From Flavonifractor sp. An112 (lineage in GTDB: Bacteria > Bacillota > Clostridia > Oscillospirales > Oscillospiraceae): DNA of 64,000 bases. The notes beneath the pieces were generated by a model that saw nothing but the letters and a program-made list of their open reading frames with translations, did not search any database and had not been told where the DNA came from. Below are positions 41,673 to 49,986 of this stretch, piece after piece; positions within the stretch are counted from its first letter, which is position 1, and each line of letters opens with the position of its first letter. The position numbers and the translations under genes were made by a program. Where the stretch lies: assembly GCF_002161085.1 (NCBI RefSeq), contig NZ_NFLU01000009.1, positions 82,273 through 146,272 on the forward strand, given 5' to 3'.

Positions 41673-43836
41673 ATTGCATACTGACACTTCCGCCTCAGAA
41701 CAACTGTCCTTTCTGGATGGAGCGCAGATCGTCTCTTTGTGTGCCAAGTATGGATGTGCGGCGGTGGCCTGCACAGATCGGAATTCTATTTTGTCCTATC
41801 TTGCTATGGAGAAGGAAGCGGAGCGCAGAGGCATCCGGCTGATTTATGGTGTGACGCTGGACTGTGTGGATCGGGATGATCGCTACGCCATTACCTTGCT
41901 GGCTAAAAATGAGACAGGCCGGCGCAATATCTTCGCCCTGATGCGCCTGCTGGACGAAAATCAGTTTCCCTTTGGTTGCTGTGTGACCCGTCAGCAAATA
42001 GAAAATCACCGGGACGGTCTGCTGCTGGGGGCCAGCGCTGTGGACGGGCAGCTGATCCGGGCGATCCAGTTGCGCCGTGGGGTACACCGCCAGAAACAGA
42101 TTGCCGGGGGGTATGATTATCTGGAATTTCCGCTGGAACCATACGACACGGCGGCGCAGCTTCTGCAGCTTGCCAAGGAAGTATCCGTCCCCCTCTGCGC
42201 CGTGCAGAATGCCAGAATGGATCAGGAGCCCTCAGAGGCGGAGATCCAGGCGTTTCAGGCTATCTCCTATGATGCGGGGAGTCATGAGCGGCCCGATCCG
42301 TACCTGCCCCCTGAAAAGTTAACGAAACGGTTTCGCGCCCTCTATGTTCTGCCAGGGGAAGGGGAGGGGATGGAGCAGGCACTTTCCCAGGGACCGGCGC
42401 AGATCATGGAGCAGATCGAGCCGCTGGAACCGCTGCGGCATCTGCTGTCTCGAAACGCGGATGCCGTGGAGCATGAGCGGCAGAAACAGCTCCGTATCAT
42501 GGCGGAGGCGGCGCTGCAGCAGAGATGCGGGGAGCATCCTGCGCCTGGCATCGTCCGGCGATTTAACTGGGAGCTAGAACGGTTGGAGCAGCTTGGCATG
42601 GCAGGGCAGATCCTGCTGATGCAGGAGATCGTCAAAACGGCGCGTGAGGCTGGAGGCCGTGTCAGCATCGCCGGGACCTGGAACAGTTCGTTCCTGCTTT
42701 ACCTATTAGAAATTACAGAGTTGAATCCGCTGCCTCAGGAATTGGAGCCCAATGGGCTTGACCTTTGCCCGGTTTCGCTGCTGGGAACAGAAAAGGCACT
42801 GCTGTCCGCCGATCTGCGCCTGCCAGGAGAATTGATCCCTCTGGTCAAGGAGAGGGCTGCAAAGCAGTATGGGAACAAGCTGCTCCAGATCCGGCGGATG
42901 GTAAGAGGAACAAGAACAGAGGATGAGGTTAAAACCTTGATTGAGCAATATTTGATGGATTGCTGTTCCAAAGAGACAGCCGAAGTATTGCGGGAGGACG
43001 GTGCATTTTATTACGCAGTTCACGGTTATAGCGGACGAATGCAGATGGACCCATTCTTTACTTCACTGCACCTGCTGCCGGAGGCGGCAGATCCGTCCGC
43101 ACTGCCTGTTGGTCTGGGTGCGCCGGAGCATATTTTGAGCATGTCATCCTTTGGCTCCCGGGGAATAGAGAACATCCCTTCTGTGTTGCTTCTTGGAAGT
43201 CCTGCCCAATCTGTACTGGTGCGGTGCGCGGCAAGTACCGGCGTTCGTTATCAAGATATCCCTGTGGATGACAAGGCTGTTTATGCAGCTCTGGGGGAGG
43301 CCTACCGCGTCGGGGATACGGAAACTCCGGTGGCGGCGGCCTGCGGACTGCTGGGCACCGGTGTCAATGAATTTGACACGGAACTCTATCATGCCTTGGA
43401 CTTTGCGGATCTTCACAGTCTGACCCGTTTTATGAGCCTTGCCCACAGCGCCGGGGCTTGGCAGGACAATCAGCAGTCTCTGCTCCAAGGCGGGACGATA
43501 TCTCCGGCGCAGCTGATTACTTGTCGGGAGGATGTCTACCGGTATTTAACGGAGCGCGGCGCATCCTCATCGGAGGCGGCGGATTTTATGGAGTTTGTCC
43601 AATTCGGGAAAGCTGCCCGAGCGGGATATTCGGAGGCCCAACGGGAACTGCTGCGGAAGTGCAAAGCCGAAGAATGGTTTGCTCAGGCCTGTCAAAACAT
43701 CCACTATCTGTTTCCGGAGAGCCATTCCGCGGAATATGCTGTGTCCCTGGCCCGCCTTGTCTGGTATGTCTTAAACTATCCGGAAACCGGTGCCATTGTC
43801 TTGGGTGAGTGCTCCGATTATTCAGTGGGTGGGTAA
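41653..43836 (+). CDS. Catalytically degenerate PolC-like protein (PHP + polymerase remnant)
   Basis: 727 aa. N-terminal PHP-like domain: IELHTDTS (about 6-13), ACTDRNS (about 38-44), LIYGVTLD and LAKNETGRRNIFALM follow PolC order. Later TWNSSFLLYLLEITELNPLPQ (about 341; split) corresponds to PolC's SRGSVGSS...ITEVNPLPPHY. LSADLRLPGE (about 385) lies where PolC has PDIDLDFSGE, and FPESHSAEYA (about 686) where PolC has FPKAHAAAYV. PHP ligands and one catalytic Asp are replaced, the OB and exonuclease domains are absent, and the C-terminus is short (PolC is ~1,430 aa). No stops or frameshifts: a conserved non-polymerase derivative rather than a pseudogene. Confidence 0.72.
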   Translation: MSMNWIELHTDTSASEQLSFLDGAQIVSLCAKYGCAAVACTDRNSILSYLAMEKEAERRGIRLIYGVTLDCVDRDDRYAITLLAKNETGRRNIFALMRLLDENQFPFGCCVTRQQIENHRDGLLLGASAVDGQLIRAIQLRRGVHRQKQIAGGYDYLEFPLEPYDTAAQLLQLAKEVSVPLCAVQNARMDQEPSEAEIQAFQAISYDAGSHERPDPYLPPEKLTKRFRALYVLPGEGEGMEQALSQGPAQIMEQIEPLEPLRHLLSRNADAVEHERQKQLRIMAEAALQQRCGEHPAPGIVRRFNWELERLEQLGMAGQILLMQEIVKTAREAGGRVSIAGTWNSSFLLYLLEITELNPLPQELEPNGLDLCPVSLLGTEKALLSADLRLPGELIPLVKERAAKQYGNKLLQIRRMVRGTRTEDEVKTLIEQYLMDCCSKETAEVLREDGAFYYAVHGYSGRMQMDPFFTSLHLLPEAADPSALPVGLGAPEHILSMSSFGSRGIENIPSVLLLGSPAQSVLVRCAASTGVRYQDIPVDDKAVYAALGEAYRVGDTETPVAAACGLLGTGVNEFDTELYHALDFADLHSLTRFMSLAHSAGAWQDNQQSLLQGGTISPAQLITCREDVYRYLTERGASSSEAADFMEFVQFGKAARAGYSEAQRELLRKCKAEEWFAQACQNIHYLFPESHSAEYAVSLARLVWYVLNYPETGAIVLGECSDYSVGG

Positions 43837-43891
43837 GGCCTGAACTCATCCTTTGAAAAACAAGCAGATTACCCTTAAATGCTGTGGTGAA

Positions 43892-43926
43892 AAGAGCCTG
43901 GGGGGCAGTTCCTCAGGCTCTTTATC
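43892..43926 (+). terminator. Terminator after the PolC-like gene
   Basis: AAGAGCCTGGGG ... CCTCAGGCTCTT stem. It closes the two-gene HTH/PolC-like transcript 56 bases after its stop. From here to 44,119 no gene is seen. Confidence 0.75.
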
Positions 43927-44119
43927 TGCTGCTTACAGGTCGCAAATGGTCGTGCAGCTATCACACCGCAGAGCTTGCCCTCTGTCGCCTGATGACAGTC
44001 CACAGTATAAATAAGGCTGGAGTTGATGCAAAATTGTTTTCTGTTGTGTGCAGCGAGAGACGATATATAGCTGGACTGGCTACAGAGCTAGCTGCAGGTC
44101 GGTATCAAGATGCCTGTCC

Positions 44120-45082
44120 TCACTGTACTTTCGGAGGGTGGTAGCCAACTGGAGAGGGGAATATAAAAGGAGACGGAATATATGAGACACCGCAATCCTC
44201 TGGGATGGCTATGGGATTAACGCCAATCGCACTCAGCATATCCAGATAGCGTCGATAAGTATTGTAAGATACCTGTGCCCTTGCTTCATCCATGTCTTTG
44301 TCGGCAATGATGTGGAGAAAGCACTTCAAACGGTCTTTCATTTTTGTCCTGTATGCAGCGGAGTCAATAATTCTCTCCGCCTGAGTGAGTGTGTAAAAGT
44401 CACCTTTTGGAAACATCCCATAGAGTTTGTTTAAGTAATGGTACTCCATGCCCATGTGGATCCAATTTTTGACGCTCCGGCGGACGCCGCGCCGGGCCAT
44501 ATACTTCAGGTGATCTGCCTTGATTTGCAGCTCCATGCGAACCATATCCTGCTCGTAGGTCTGCGGCAGATCGCTGCAACTACCAGTAGCAAGATATTTG
44601 GCTGTACGCTCTGCTGTTTTGTCGTAGACATTGACAACCCTGCTCTTACTGCGGCTATATATAGAGGTAGCGTAGTTGATTCCGCGTGTGGTATATAGCG
44701 CCTTGGTGGGGCATTTTTGTAATAAACGAAAGAGCACCTCCCGAGTTTTGTCATCCTCTATCCGGATGTTGTAACAATAGTCGATGCGGCTGACGGCCAT
44801 ATCGTCCAATGTATATCCACCGTAGGCAAGGAGATGCTTTAACAGATGGAGGAGGATTCGGATATGCTGAGCAGAGGCATTTTCAACTTGGAAAAATTTT
44901 AAGACATCGATTTTGATAGAACACAGGAATGACAGGACTTCGCCCTCATCGGTCTGCACAAGGGGGTGAAACCACAGTTTGATCCCATCGCGGAGATCAG
45001 CAATGTGTTTTTGTACCTGGGTAAGTCTGGATAACTCGTCACCATCAGCAAGGATAATGCGTGTCAGCAATACTGTATGCAT
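44120..45082 (-). CDS. Replication-initiation-factor-like (Rep_trans type) protein
   Basis: 320 aa from ATG 45,082 with AGGAGC upstream. Central blocks AVSRIDYCYNIRI (about residue 99) and SRSKSRVVNVYDK (about residue 143), followed by the basic MVRMELQIKADHLKYM region, resemble rolling-circle initiators of the Rep_trans/replication initiation factor group of plasmids and conjugative elements. The catalytic Tyr is probably in the VNVYDK region. Alone here, without mobilisation genes, it may be a relic of a plasmid or ICE captured by the transposon. Moderate confidence. Confidence 0.55.
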   Translation of the reverse strand: MHTVLLTRIILADGDELSRLTQVQKHIADLRDGIKLWFHPLVQTDEGEVLSFLCSIKIDVLKFFQVENASAQHIRILLHLLKHLLAYGGYTLDDMAVSRIDYCYNIRIEDDKTREVLFRLLQKCPTKALYTTRGINYATSIYSRSKSRVVNVYDKTAERTAKYLATGSCSDLPQTYEQDMVRMELQIKADHLKYMARRGVRRSVKNWIHMGMEYHYLNKLYGMFPKGDFYTLTQAERIIDSAAYRTKMKDRLKCFLHIIADKDMDEARAQVSYNTYRRYLDMLSAIGVNPIAIPEDCGVSYIPSPFIFPSPVGYHPPKVQ

Positions 45083-45321
45083 AGCGTCTGCTCCTTTCTT
45101 ATATGATTTGATGTGCTATAAGTGGGAAGCTGTTTCTTACCCCAATAATGTGTTTTTGAAAAAATTCCTAATCATTTGTTTGAACTAAAGCGGTACCTGT
45201 AAGCGTCTGAATTTGTCCCATATACCGCCGCACTTTATTGATCAGAAAGTGATGTACAAGCATTATATGCACGGATTTATAGAGCGCGTGGCCTAATAAG
45301 ATCAGACTCCGAAACAACCGA

Positions 45322-45362
45322 AAAGCCCTGAGGCAGGCACTGTATCCTGCATCAGGGCTTAC
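45322..45362. terminator. Hairpin left of the repeated 45.4-47.2-kb block
   Basis: AAGCCCTGA-GCAGG ... CCTGC-TCAGGGCTT stem. The corresponding hairpin AAAGCCC...GGGCTTT lies at 46,921-46,951, left of the second repeat copy, so the hairpin is part of the repeated arrangement. Confidence 0.6.
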
Positions 45363-45373
45363 GGTTAGATACA

Positions 45374-45652
45374 AATTTTATAAACTTATTATTTTGCTTT
45401 TACACAAAAAGCAGGCAGAGTACTGCTTCTTGTTTCGCGCCCCTGTGCTGCATGTTTTTGGCTCATGCAGTTATAACTGTTGGCACAAACAATATATGGA
45501 CTTCTCGTTGCTCGCAACATGAGCCAAACCCATCAAGCTGTTGCGTGCGACACTATAGTTCCCCTTAATCATCTTTTTGTGTAAAAGATCTGCTTACACA
45601 TTGAATGGGTTACTCTGAGTGGGCCCCAAATATGAGTTTGCGATAACGCATG
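45374..45652. repeat. Direct repeat copy 1 around the 45,906 gene
   Basis: About 275 bp, roughly 90% identical to 47,003-47,280. Contains an inverted pair of 15-bp boxes CTTTTACACAAAAAG (45,397-45,411) and CTTTTTGTGTAAAAG (45,573-45,587), and inner boxes TTTTTGGCTCAT (45,455) and ATGAGCCAAAC (45,519). No coding capacity. Confidence 0.9.
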
Positions 45653-45743
45653 GAATCAATAGAGAAAGGAAGTTTAAAAGTATTTTAGCCCCCTGCAGAA
45701 TGTGCGCATTGCAAAAGATATTTTTCAAAAATCAGGCCCTCTA

Positions 45744-45785
45744 ACAATTATCCCGAATTGCAAAAAAGCAATCCGGGATAATTGT
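45744..45785. terminator. Hairpin downstream of the 45,906 gene
   Basis: CAATTATCCCG-ATTGC, AAAAAA loop, GCAAT-CGGGATAATTG: 16-bp near-perfect stem, located 3' of the leftward gene. The region 45,786-45,905 shows nothing further. Confidence 0.65.
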
Positions 45786-45905
45786 TTAACCGCTGCATAT
45801 TTTGAAGGAAGAAATTGCGCTTGTTTCTGTGGCGCCGCCGGGGTTCAATGTTAGGCAGAACTTACTTAAAACAAGAATCACTCTCCCTGCACACCTTACC
45901 CGTGC

Positions 45906-46328
45906 TCAAAGCAGAGACTCAATGTAGACACTCAAGCTTACGCCAGCCTGGGACGCTGTTTGCTCGGCACGCTTCAGAACCTCCGTAGACAGGCTTACAG
46001 GGATGATAGTCCTGCTATCGTCCTCGGCAACTTCGCCAAAGATTTCCTCATATTCATCCCCATCCAGATATTCCTCGGCCCATTCCCGTGCTTCATCCCA
46101 AGTAAGAGGGATGATTTTGCTGCTGCCACAACAAGAATTTGACCCCTCGGAAACTGCATATTTTGTGCAGGGACCTCCGCTGCCAAAAAGGAAGAATTCT
46201 CCGCTACTTTTTCGAAAGAGCTCCTCGCGAATGTGGTAGAAGTCACGAGTGTCCCCCGTATTGCACCAGTAGCCAACCGATTCCGCTTTTTCTGTGTCAT
46301 AACACTTACCTTTGATAATCTTTTTCAT
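45906..46328 (-). CDS. Small conserved protein with RHH-like C-terminus
   Basis: 140 aa. N-terminal part KIIKGKCYDTEKAESVGYW, then the GEFFLFGSGGPCTKYAV motif (about residues 44-60) and LTWDEAREWAEEYLDGDEYEEIFG belong to a short protein family common on Firmicute mobile elements, function unknown. The C-terminal IIPVSLSTEVLKRAEQTASQ suggests a ribbon-helix-helix DNA-binding part. A decayed copy lies next to it (46,565), and both sit between two direct repeats. Confidence 0.8.
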   Translation of the reverse strand: MKKIIKGKCYDTEKAESVGYWCNTGDTRDFYHIREELFRKSSGEFFLFGSGGPCTKYAVSEGSNSCCGSSKIIPLTWDEAREWAEEYLDGDEYEEIFGEVAEDDSRTIIPVSLSTEVLKRAEQTASQAGVSLSVYIESLL

Positions 46329-46564
46329 TTTAGTTTTCCTTTCTTTATCGTATATTGATTGTCAGTTGCCTCTGACATAGTTATGATATGCGGTTTCCTT
46401 ATTCCATATTTTCTGATAAAGTCCAAGGTTTCTGAGACCACTACAATGCCAATCCTCGCACTCGTAGCCACAGGCGATGGATGGTAAGAAGATGGCTGTC
46501 TCTTACTTCGTTTTGTATATGAGAAATCACTTCAGTGTCTAATCCCTCAAGACAAACAGCTCCC

Positions 46565-46823
46565 GTGTTATGGATAGCCAAGTAAAATGGTCCTCTGGAT
46601 TAGCCAGAGGGATCCATTGCTGCAGGAGGGTCCCCCCATAGCGTTGGCATACTCCGTATACATTCCTCCACGGCCAAACGAGAAGAACTCTCCGTTAGAG
46701 TTTTGAAACAGTTCCTCCGCAATATAAAAGGCGTCCCGACTATTTCCCGAGTTTGTCCAATATCCAACGGACTTGGCTTTTTCTGTGTCATAGCACTTTT
46801 TGTTAATGATTTTTCATGTTTAT
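46565..46823 (-). pseudogene. Decayed duplicate of the 45,906 gene
   Basis: Minus-strand reading gives KCYDTEKAKSVGYW, EELFQNSNGEFFSFGRGG and EYANAMGG, clearly homologous to the intact neighbour. The frame is broken near the start (ATGAAAAATCATTAA) and the C-terminal half is missing. Confidence 0.8.
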
Positions 46824-47002
46824 TTTCCTTTCTTATCAGATGAGTATATTGTCAACTGTTATTGACATTGTTATTATATGCGGTCCTTTGATTTTCTATT
46901 TTCCGGCAAACTTCAAAGAAAAAGCCCCGAGCTCACAAGCTCAGGGCTTTAGAAAATATTAAACTGTATCCTTATGTCTTTGTATGGACAGTACAGCGGG
47001 AA

Positions 47003-47280
47003 GTATATAAACTTATTTATTTTGCTTTTACACAAAAAGCAGGCAGAGTACTACCTCTTGTTTTGCCCCCTTGTGCTGCATGTTTTGGCTCATGCAGTTA
47101 TAACTGTTGGCACAAACAATATATGGACTTCTCGTTGCTCACAACATGAGCCAAACCAATCAAACTGTTGTGTGCGACACTATAGTTCCCCTTAATCATC
47201 TTTTTGTGTAAAAGATCTGCCTACACACTGAAAGGGTTACTCTGAGAGGGCCCAAAATATGAGTTTGCGATAACGCATAT
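47003..47280. repeat. Direct repeat copy 2
   Basis: Second copy of 45,374-45,652. The same box pairs occur at 47,025-47,039 / 47,200-47,214 (outer) and 47,083 / 47,146 (inner). Together the copies bracket the 45,906 gene and its decayed duplicate. Confidence 0.9.
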
Positions 47281-47319
47281 AATACTTATGACTTTACTCT
47301 ACAGACAAGCAGCATCTCA

Positions 47320-48228
47320 TCACAGACTTCTCTCTGAGAGAGTGTCCCAGATTGTCTGACAGACCTCTTCTCGCTTTGCAAAAATAAAGATGACATGTGG
47401 ATACATGGCCTGATGTCGCAATATCTGTTCGTGTAAGTAGGTTCCAACAAAAGTTTGATTTTTAATTGTACACCGCCAATGAGCCAAATCAGAGATCTGC
47501 TCCACATGATTGTCTGGGGTAGTACCAACCACATACACCAGCTGTTTACCAGCTATCTGTGCTAAAAGTGCAGCATTTTCATAAGAATATCTATTTCCTG
47601 AACTCGCAAAATCCTTGTAAAGTTCCAATATGGTGTCTTTACGGTCTATAATGACATTGCTATTTGATGTGGTATAATCTCCAGCAGGTAAGTACTGCGG
47701 CAGGATGATGACACCATGCTCGGCACACCAATCGACCATGGGAGATTTACTTTCGCGGCTGTCGCTACTAAGTACGGGCAGCCCGGACAAGTTTGCTAAC
47801 AGCAATGCGTGCCGCCAGTTAGGATCGCCCTGCCGCCACCCGCCTTCGGTACCAATACGGATGTCGTCTGGGGTAATTCGATAAGCGGATGCTGGCAACG
47901 ATCTCCTTACATCTATATATCTGGTGCCCGTCCGGCGATGTAGCTCCAGACACATATGATGTCCGGCTGCCTGCGCCAATGATTGTACATTGGCGCAGCC
48001 ACTGAGGTGGAGTGCGTCCAGTGCACACCGGATGACAGTGGTACCTCTATGCTTATCCAGTCTCCAGATTAGAGGCCACTTGCCGGTTTGCTGATATATA
48101 TAGGTAGCCCAACCAACACATGGGCCAACCGATATGTCATAGCGGATATAAAAGGCCGCATCGTCTTGCTCGGCGGAAAGAAGGTTTACTCTGTAAATAC
48201 CATCTGCGGGTGGATTAGGTGGATACAT
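47320..48228 (-). CDS. ERCC4-type nuclease at the right end of the transposon
   Basis: 302 aa, last gene before the right inverted repeat. The region AGDYTT, then NVIIDRKDTILELYKDF (about residues 178-205) shows the GD-x(n)-(E/D)RK-x3-D core of XPF/Mus81-type (ERCC4) nucleases, with the usual Glu of ERK replaced by Asp. The N-terminal ~150 residues are unassigned; RGTTVIRCALDALHLSG may belong to a DNA-binding fold. Codon style matches the tns genes, so I count it as transposon backbone, not cargo. Possibly processes transposition or repair intermediates; inference. Confidence 0.65.
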   Translation of the reverse strand: MYPPNPPADGIYRVNLLSAEQDDAAFYIRYDISVGPCVGWATYIYQQTGKWPLIWRLDKHRGTTVIRCALDALHLSGCANVQSLAQAAGHHMCLELHRRTGTRYIDVRRSLPASAYRITPDDIRIGTEGGWRQGDPNWRHALLLANLSGLPVLSSDSRESKSPMVDWCAEHGVIILPQYLPAGDYTTSNSNVIIDRKDTILELYKDFASSGNRYSYENAALLAQIAGKQLVYVVGTTPDNHVEQISDLAHWRCTIKNQTFVGTYLHEQILRHQAMYPHVIFIFAKREEVCQTIWDTLSERSL

Positions 48229-48384
48229 TGATTATCTGCCTCCAACACAATAGATTCAAGTTGCGGATTGATTATAAGCAAAGCAACTTAATTCTATTGG
48301 CAGGATGTTTCTTTACTATCCCATACCACTTATAACTTGCAACGCAAGACAGGATCTGCTATAATCGTCTTAGTTGGAACGAAT

Positions 48385-48398
48385 CTCCTTAGGTACCA
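48385..48398 (-). repeat. Right terminal inverted repeat of the transposon
   Basis: CTCCTTAGGTACCA; its complement TGGTACCTAAGG matches the left end at 8,918. Position 48,399 is exactly where similarity to the tsf-downstream sequence begins. Confidence 0.75.
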
Positions 48399-48620
48399 TG
48401 TACTTGTCCCCCCGCAAACAAGCACATTGTCCCTAAATAATGACTCACAAAAGAGTCCGAGGAAATTCGTTTCCCCGGGCTCTTTTTTTATTTCTTTTCT
48501 GTTTTTAGCCCGGTTTTATCTTGATTCTGACTTTTTCCGAACTTTTTCGGAAAAAGAGTTGTCGAGCAGCTTGTGGTCAAAATGGTTGGACAAACGACTG
48601 TTTTGGAAGGGATGACCACA
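48399..48620. repeat. tsf-downstream repeat, right copy (B)
   Basis: Direct repeat of 8,695-8,917: first ~85 bases identical, later part diverged, shared blocks up to GATGACCACA. It contains a complete copy of the tsf terminator (48,447-48,489), now with no gene in front of it. The sequence beyond is ordinary core chromosome. Confidence 0.9.
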
Positions 48621-48640
48621 ATTGCATCAGAGAAACGAAG

Positions 48641-48671
48641 CGCCGGGCACGCAAGTGTCCGGCGCTTTTCC
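48641..48671. terminator. Hairpin before the GNAT gene
   Basis: AGCGCCGG-CAC loop GTG-CCGGCGCT followed by TTTT. Confidence 0.7.
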
Positions 48672-48774
48672 GTGCTGATGAAGTTCTCCTGTACCCGCCT
48701 GCCCTTGACGCAGACAGGAAAAGCCCCTATAATGAAGGCGTTCCAACAGGCAAAGTGCAAATAGGAGGACTGTC

Positions 48775-49245
48775 ATGCCGGAAGAGATCAAGATCCTGAA
48801 TCTGGCCGATGTACCGGAGTATATGGAGGAGGTTTCCCAATGGCTGTGGCTGGAGTGGGCCAAGGCCGACGGGTATTCTCTGGATGAGATCGTTTATCGC
48901 ACAAAGTATGCTTCCCAGCGGGACACGGTGCCCCAGATGTTGGTGGCAGTCATGGGAGACAAGCCGGTGGGTGTGGTGTCCTTGTGGCTCAATGACGCCA
49001 AAACCAGACAGGACCTGTCGCCCTGGATGGCGACTCTGTATGTGAAAGATGAGTACCGCAATCTCCACATCGGACAGCGGCTCCAGGCGGCCAGCATTGA
49101 GGCTGTTAGAGCGCTCAAACGTTACCCCTGCCTTTATCTTATTACCAAGTTGGAGAACTACTACGAGAAGATTGGCTGGAAGTTCGTGGACCGTATCCCG
49201 GTGGGTGAAGGTGCCACGGAAAAGGTATACCGTTACGATCTGTGA
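48775..49245 (+). CDS. GNAT-family N-acetyltransferase
   Basis: Transfers an acetyl group from acetyl-CoA to an unknown amine. 156 aa, ATG 48,775 with AGGAGG 6 bases upstream. GNAT core: VAVMGDKPVGVVSLWL (beta strands), then ATLYVKDEYRNLHIGQRLQAASIEA, where RNLHIGQRL (about residues 97-105) is the R/Q-x-x-G-x-G/A-type CoA loop, and YLITKLENYYEKIGWKFVDR near the C-terminus. First intact core gene right of the island. A hairpin (GGGCCTGCCGC...GCGGCGGGCCC) follows at about 49,264. Confidence 0.88.
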   Translation: MPEEIKILNLADVPEYMEEVSQWLWLEWAKADGYSLDEIVYRTKYASQRDTVPQMLVAVMGDKPVGVVSLWLNDAKTRQDLSPWMATLYVKDEYRNLHIGQRLQAASIEAVRALKRYPCLYLITKLENYYEKIGWKFVDRIPVGEGATEKVYRYDL

Positions 49246-49300
49246 AACTAAAAACCACATGAAACGGGCCTGCCGCATTTGCGGCGGGCCCGTTGTTGTT

Positions 49301-49972
49301 TCAGAGATGAGACAAATCGGAGGTGAGGGTAAAGCGGTTTCTCTCCACCACCAGCAGCCCGTCCCGCTGCATTTTGCTCAACTCGTTGGACAGAGCGCTG
49401 CGCTCCACGTTCAGATAGTCGGCCAGCTGCTGACGGTTGAAGGGAACGGTGAAACTGGGGCTGCCGCTCCGGCGGGCCTGGTAGGACAGATAGGAGAGCA
49501 GACGCCCCCGGATGGTTTTGGAAGCGGTGTGGAAGATCTTCCGGGACAAATTCAGATTTTTCTGGGCGGACAAAAGGAGCAGGTTTCGGATCAGCTTGCT
49601 GTGGTGGGCGCAGGTATGGGGGCATACTTGTAACACTCGTTCAACATTGAGGAAGAGTACCTGGCTCTCCTCTGCTGCCACTACATCCACCATCAGAGGT
49701 TCTCCCGGTACACAGGCATAGGTTTCGGCAAAAATCTGTCCAGGGCCAATTTTGTCCAATACAGTGGTGTTGCCCCACAGGTCGTCGGTCTGGATCAGTA
49801 TGCTGCCAGAGAGCACCATGCCCAGATCAGTGACATAATCTCCGCTATGGTAGATCTGCTCCCCCTTGGCATATCCTCGCTCCATTGCGCCGAGGCAGTT
49901 CAGCATGGCCTCCGCCTCCTGGGGAGATGTTCCTCGGAACAGGGCGGTATTGGCCAGCAAGGTTCCCTTCAT
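49301..49972 (-). CDS. Crp/Fnr-family transcription regulator, divergent from hcp
   Basis: 223 aa. N-terminal cyclic-nucleotide-binding-type beta barrel (EQIYHSGDYVTDLGMVLSG, IFAETYACV), C-terminal winged helix with the recognition segment NRQQLADYLNVERSALSNELSKMQ (about residues 167-190; split). It lies head-to-head with hcp across 100 bases containing a perfect 7-bp palindrome, the arrangement of HcpR-like regulators that control the hybrid cluster protein under nitrosative stress. The role as the hcp regulator is inferred from this context. A paralogue is at 63,191. Confidence 0.88.
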   Translation of the reverse strand: MKGTLLANTALFRGTSPQEAEAMLNCLGAMERGYAKGEQIYHSGDYVTDLGMVLSGSILIQTDDLWGNTTVLDKIGPGQIFAETYACVPGEPLMVDVVAAEESQVLFLNVERVLQVCPHTCAHHSKLIRNLLLLSAQKNLNLSRKIFHTASKTIRGRLLSYLSYQARRSGSPSFTVPFNRQQLADYLNVERSALSNELSKMQRDGLLVVERNRFTLTSDLSHL

Positions 49973-49986
49973 ATTTCCCTCCTGGG

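Larger units (their letters stand above)
8918..48398. mobile_element. 39.5-kb Tn7/Tn5053-like transposon island inserted downstream of tsf
   Basis: Bounded by imperfect terminal inverted repeats: 5'-TGGTATCTAAGG at 8,918 and, on the other strand, 5'-TGGTACCTAAGG ending at 48,398. The ends obey the TG...CA rule of this transposase class. The left carries tnsA-tnsB-tnsC-tniQ plus accessory genes and a serine resolvase; the right end carries an ERCC4-type nuclease. The interior is a mosaic of base compositions with defence genes, antitoxins, IS debris and repeats. No perfect 5-bp target duplication is visible (TCACA on the left, TGTAC on the right). Confidence 0.85.

Noticed and set aside
41653..43836. 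Annotation as a functional DNA polymerase III alpha subunit
   Set aside because: Metal-binding residues of both the PHP and polymerase parts are replaced and about half of PolC is missing.
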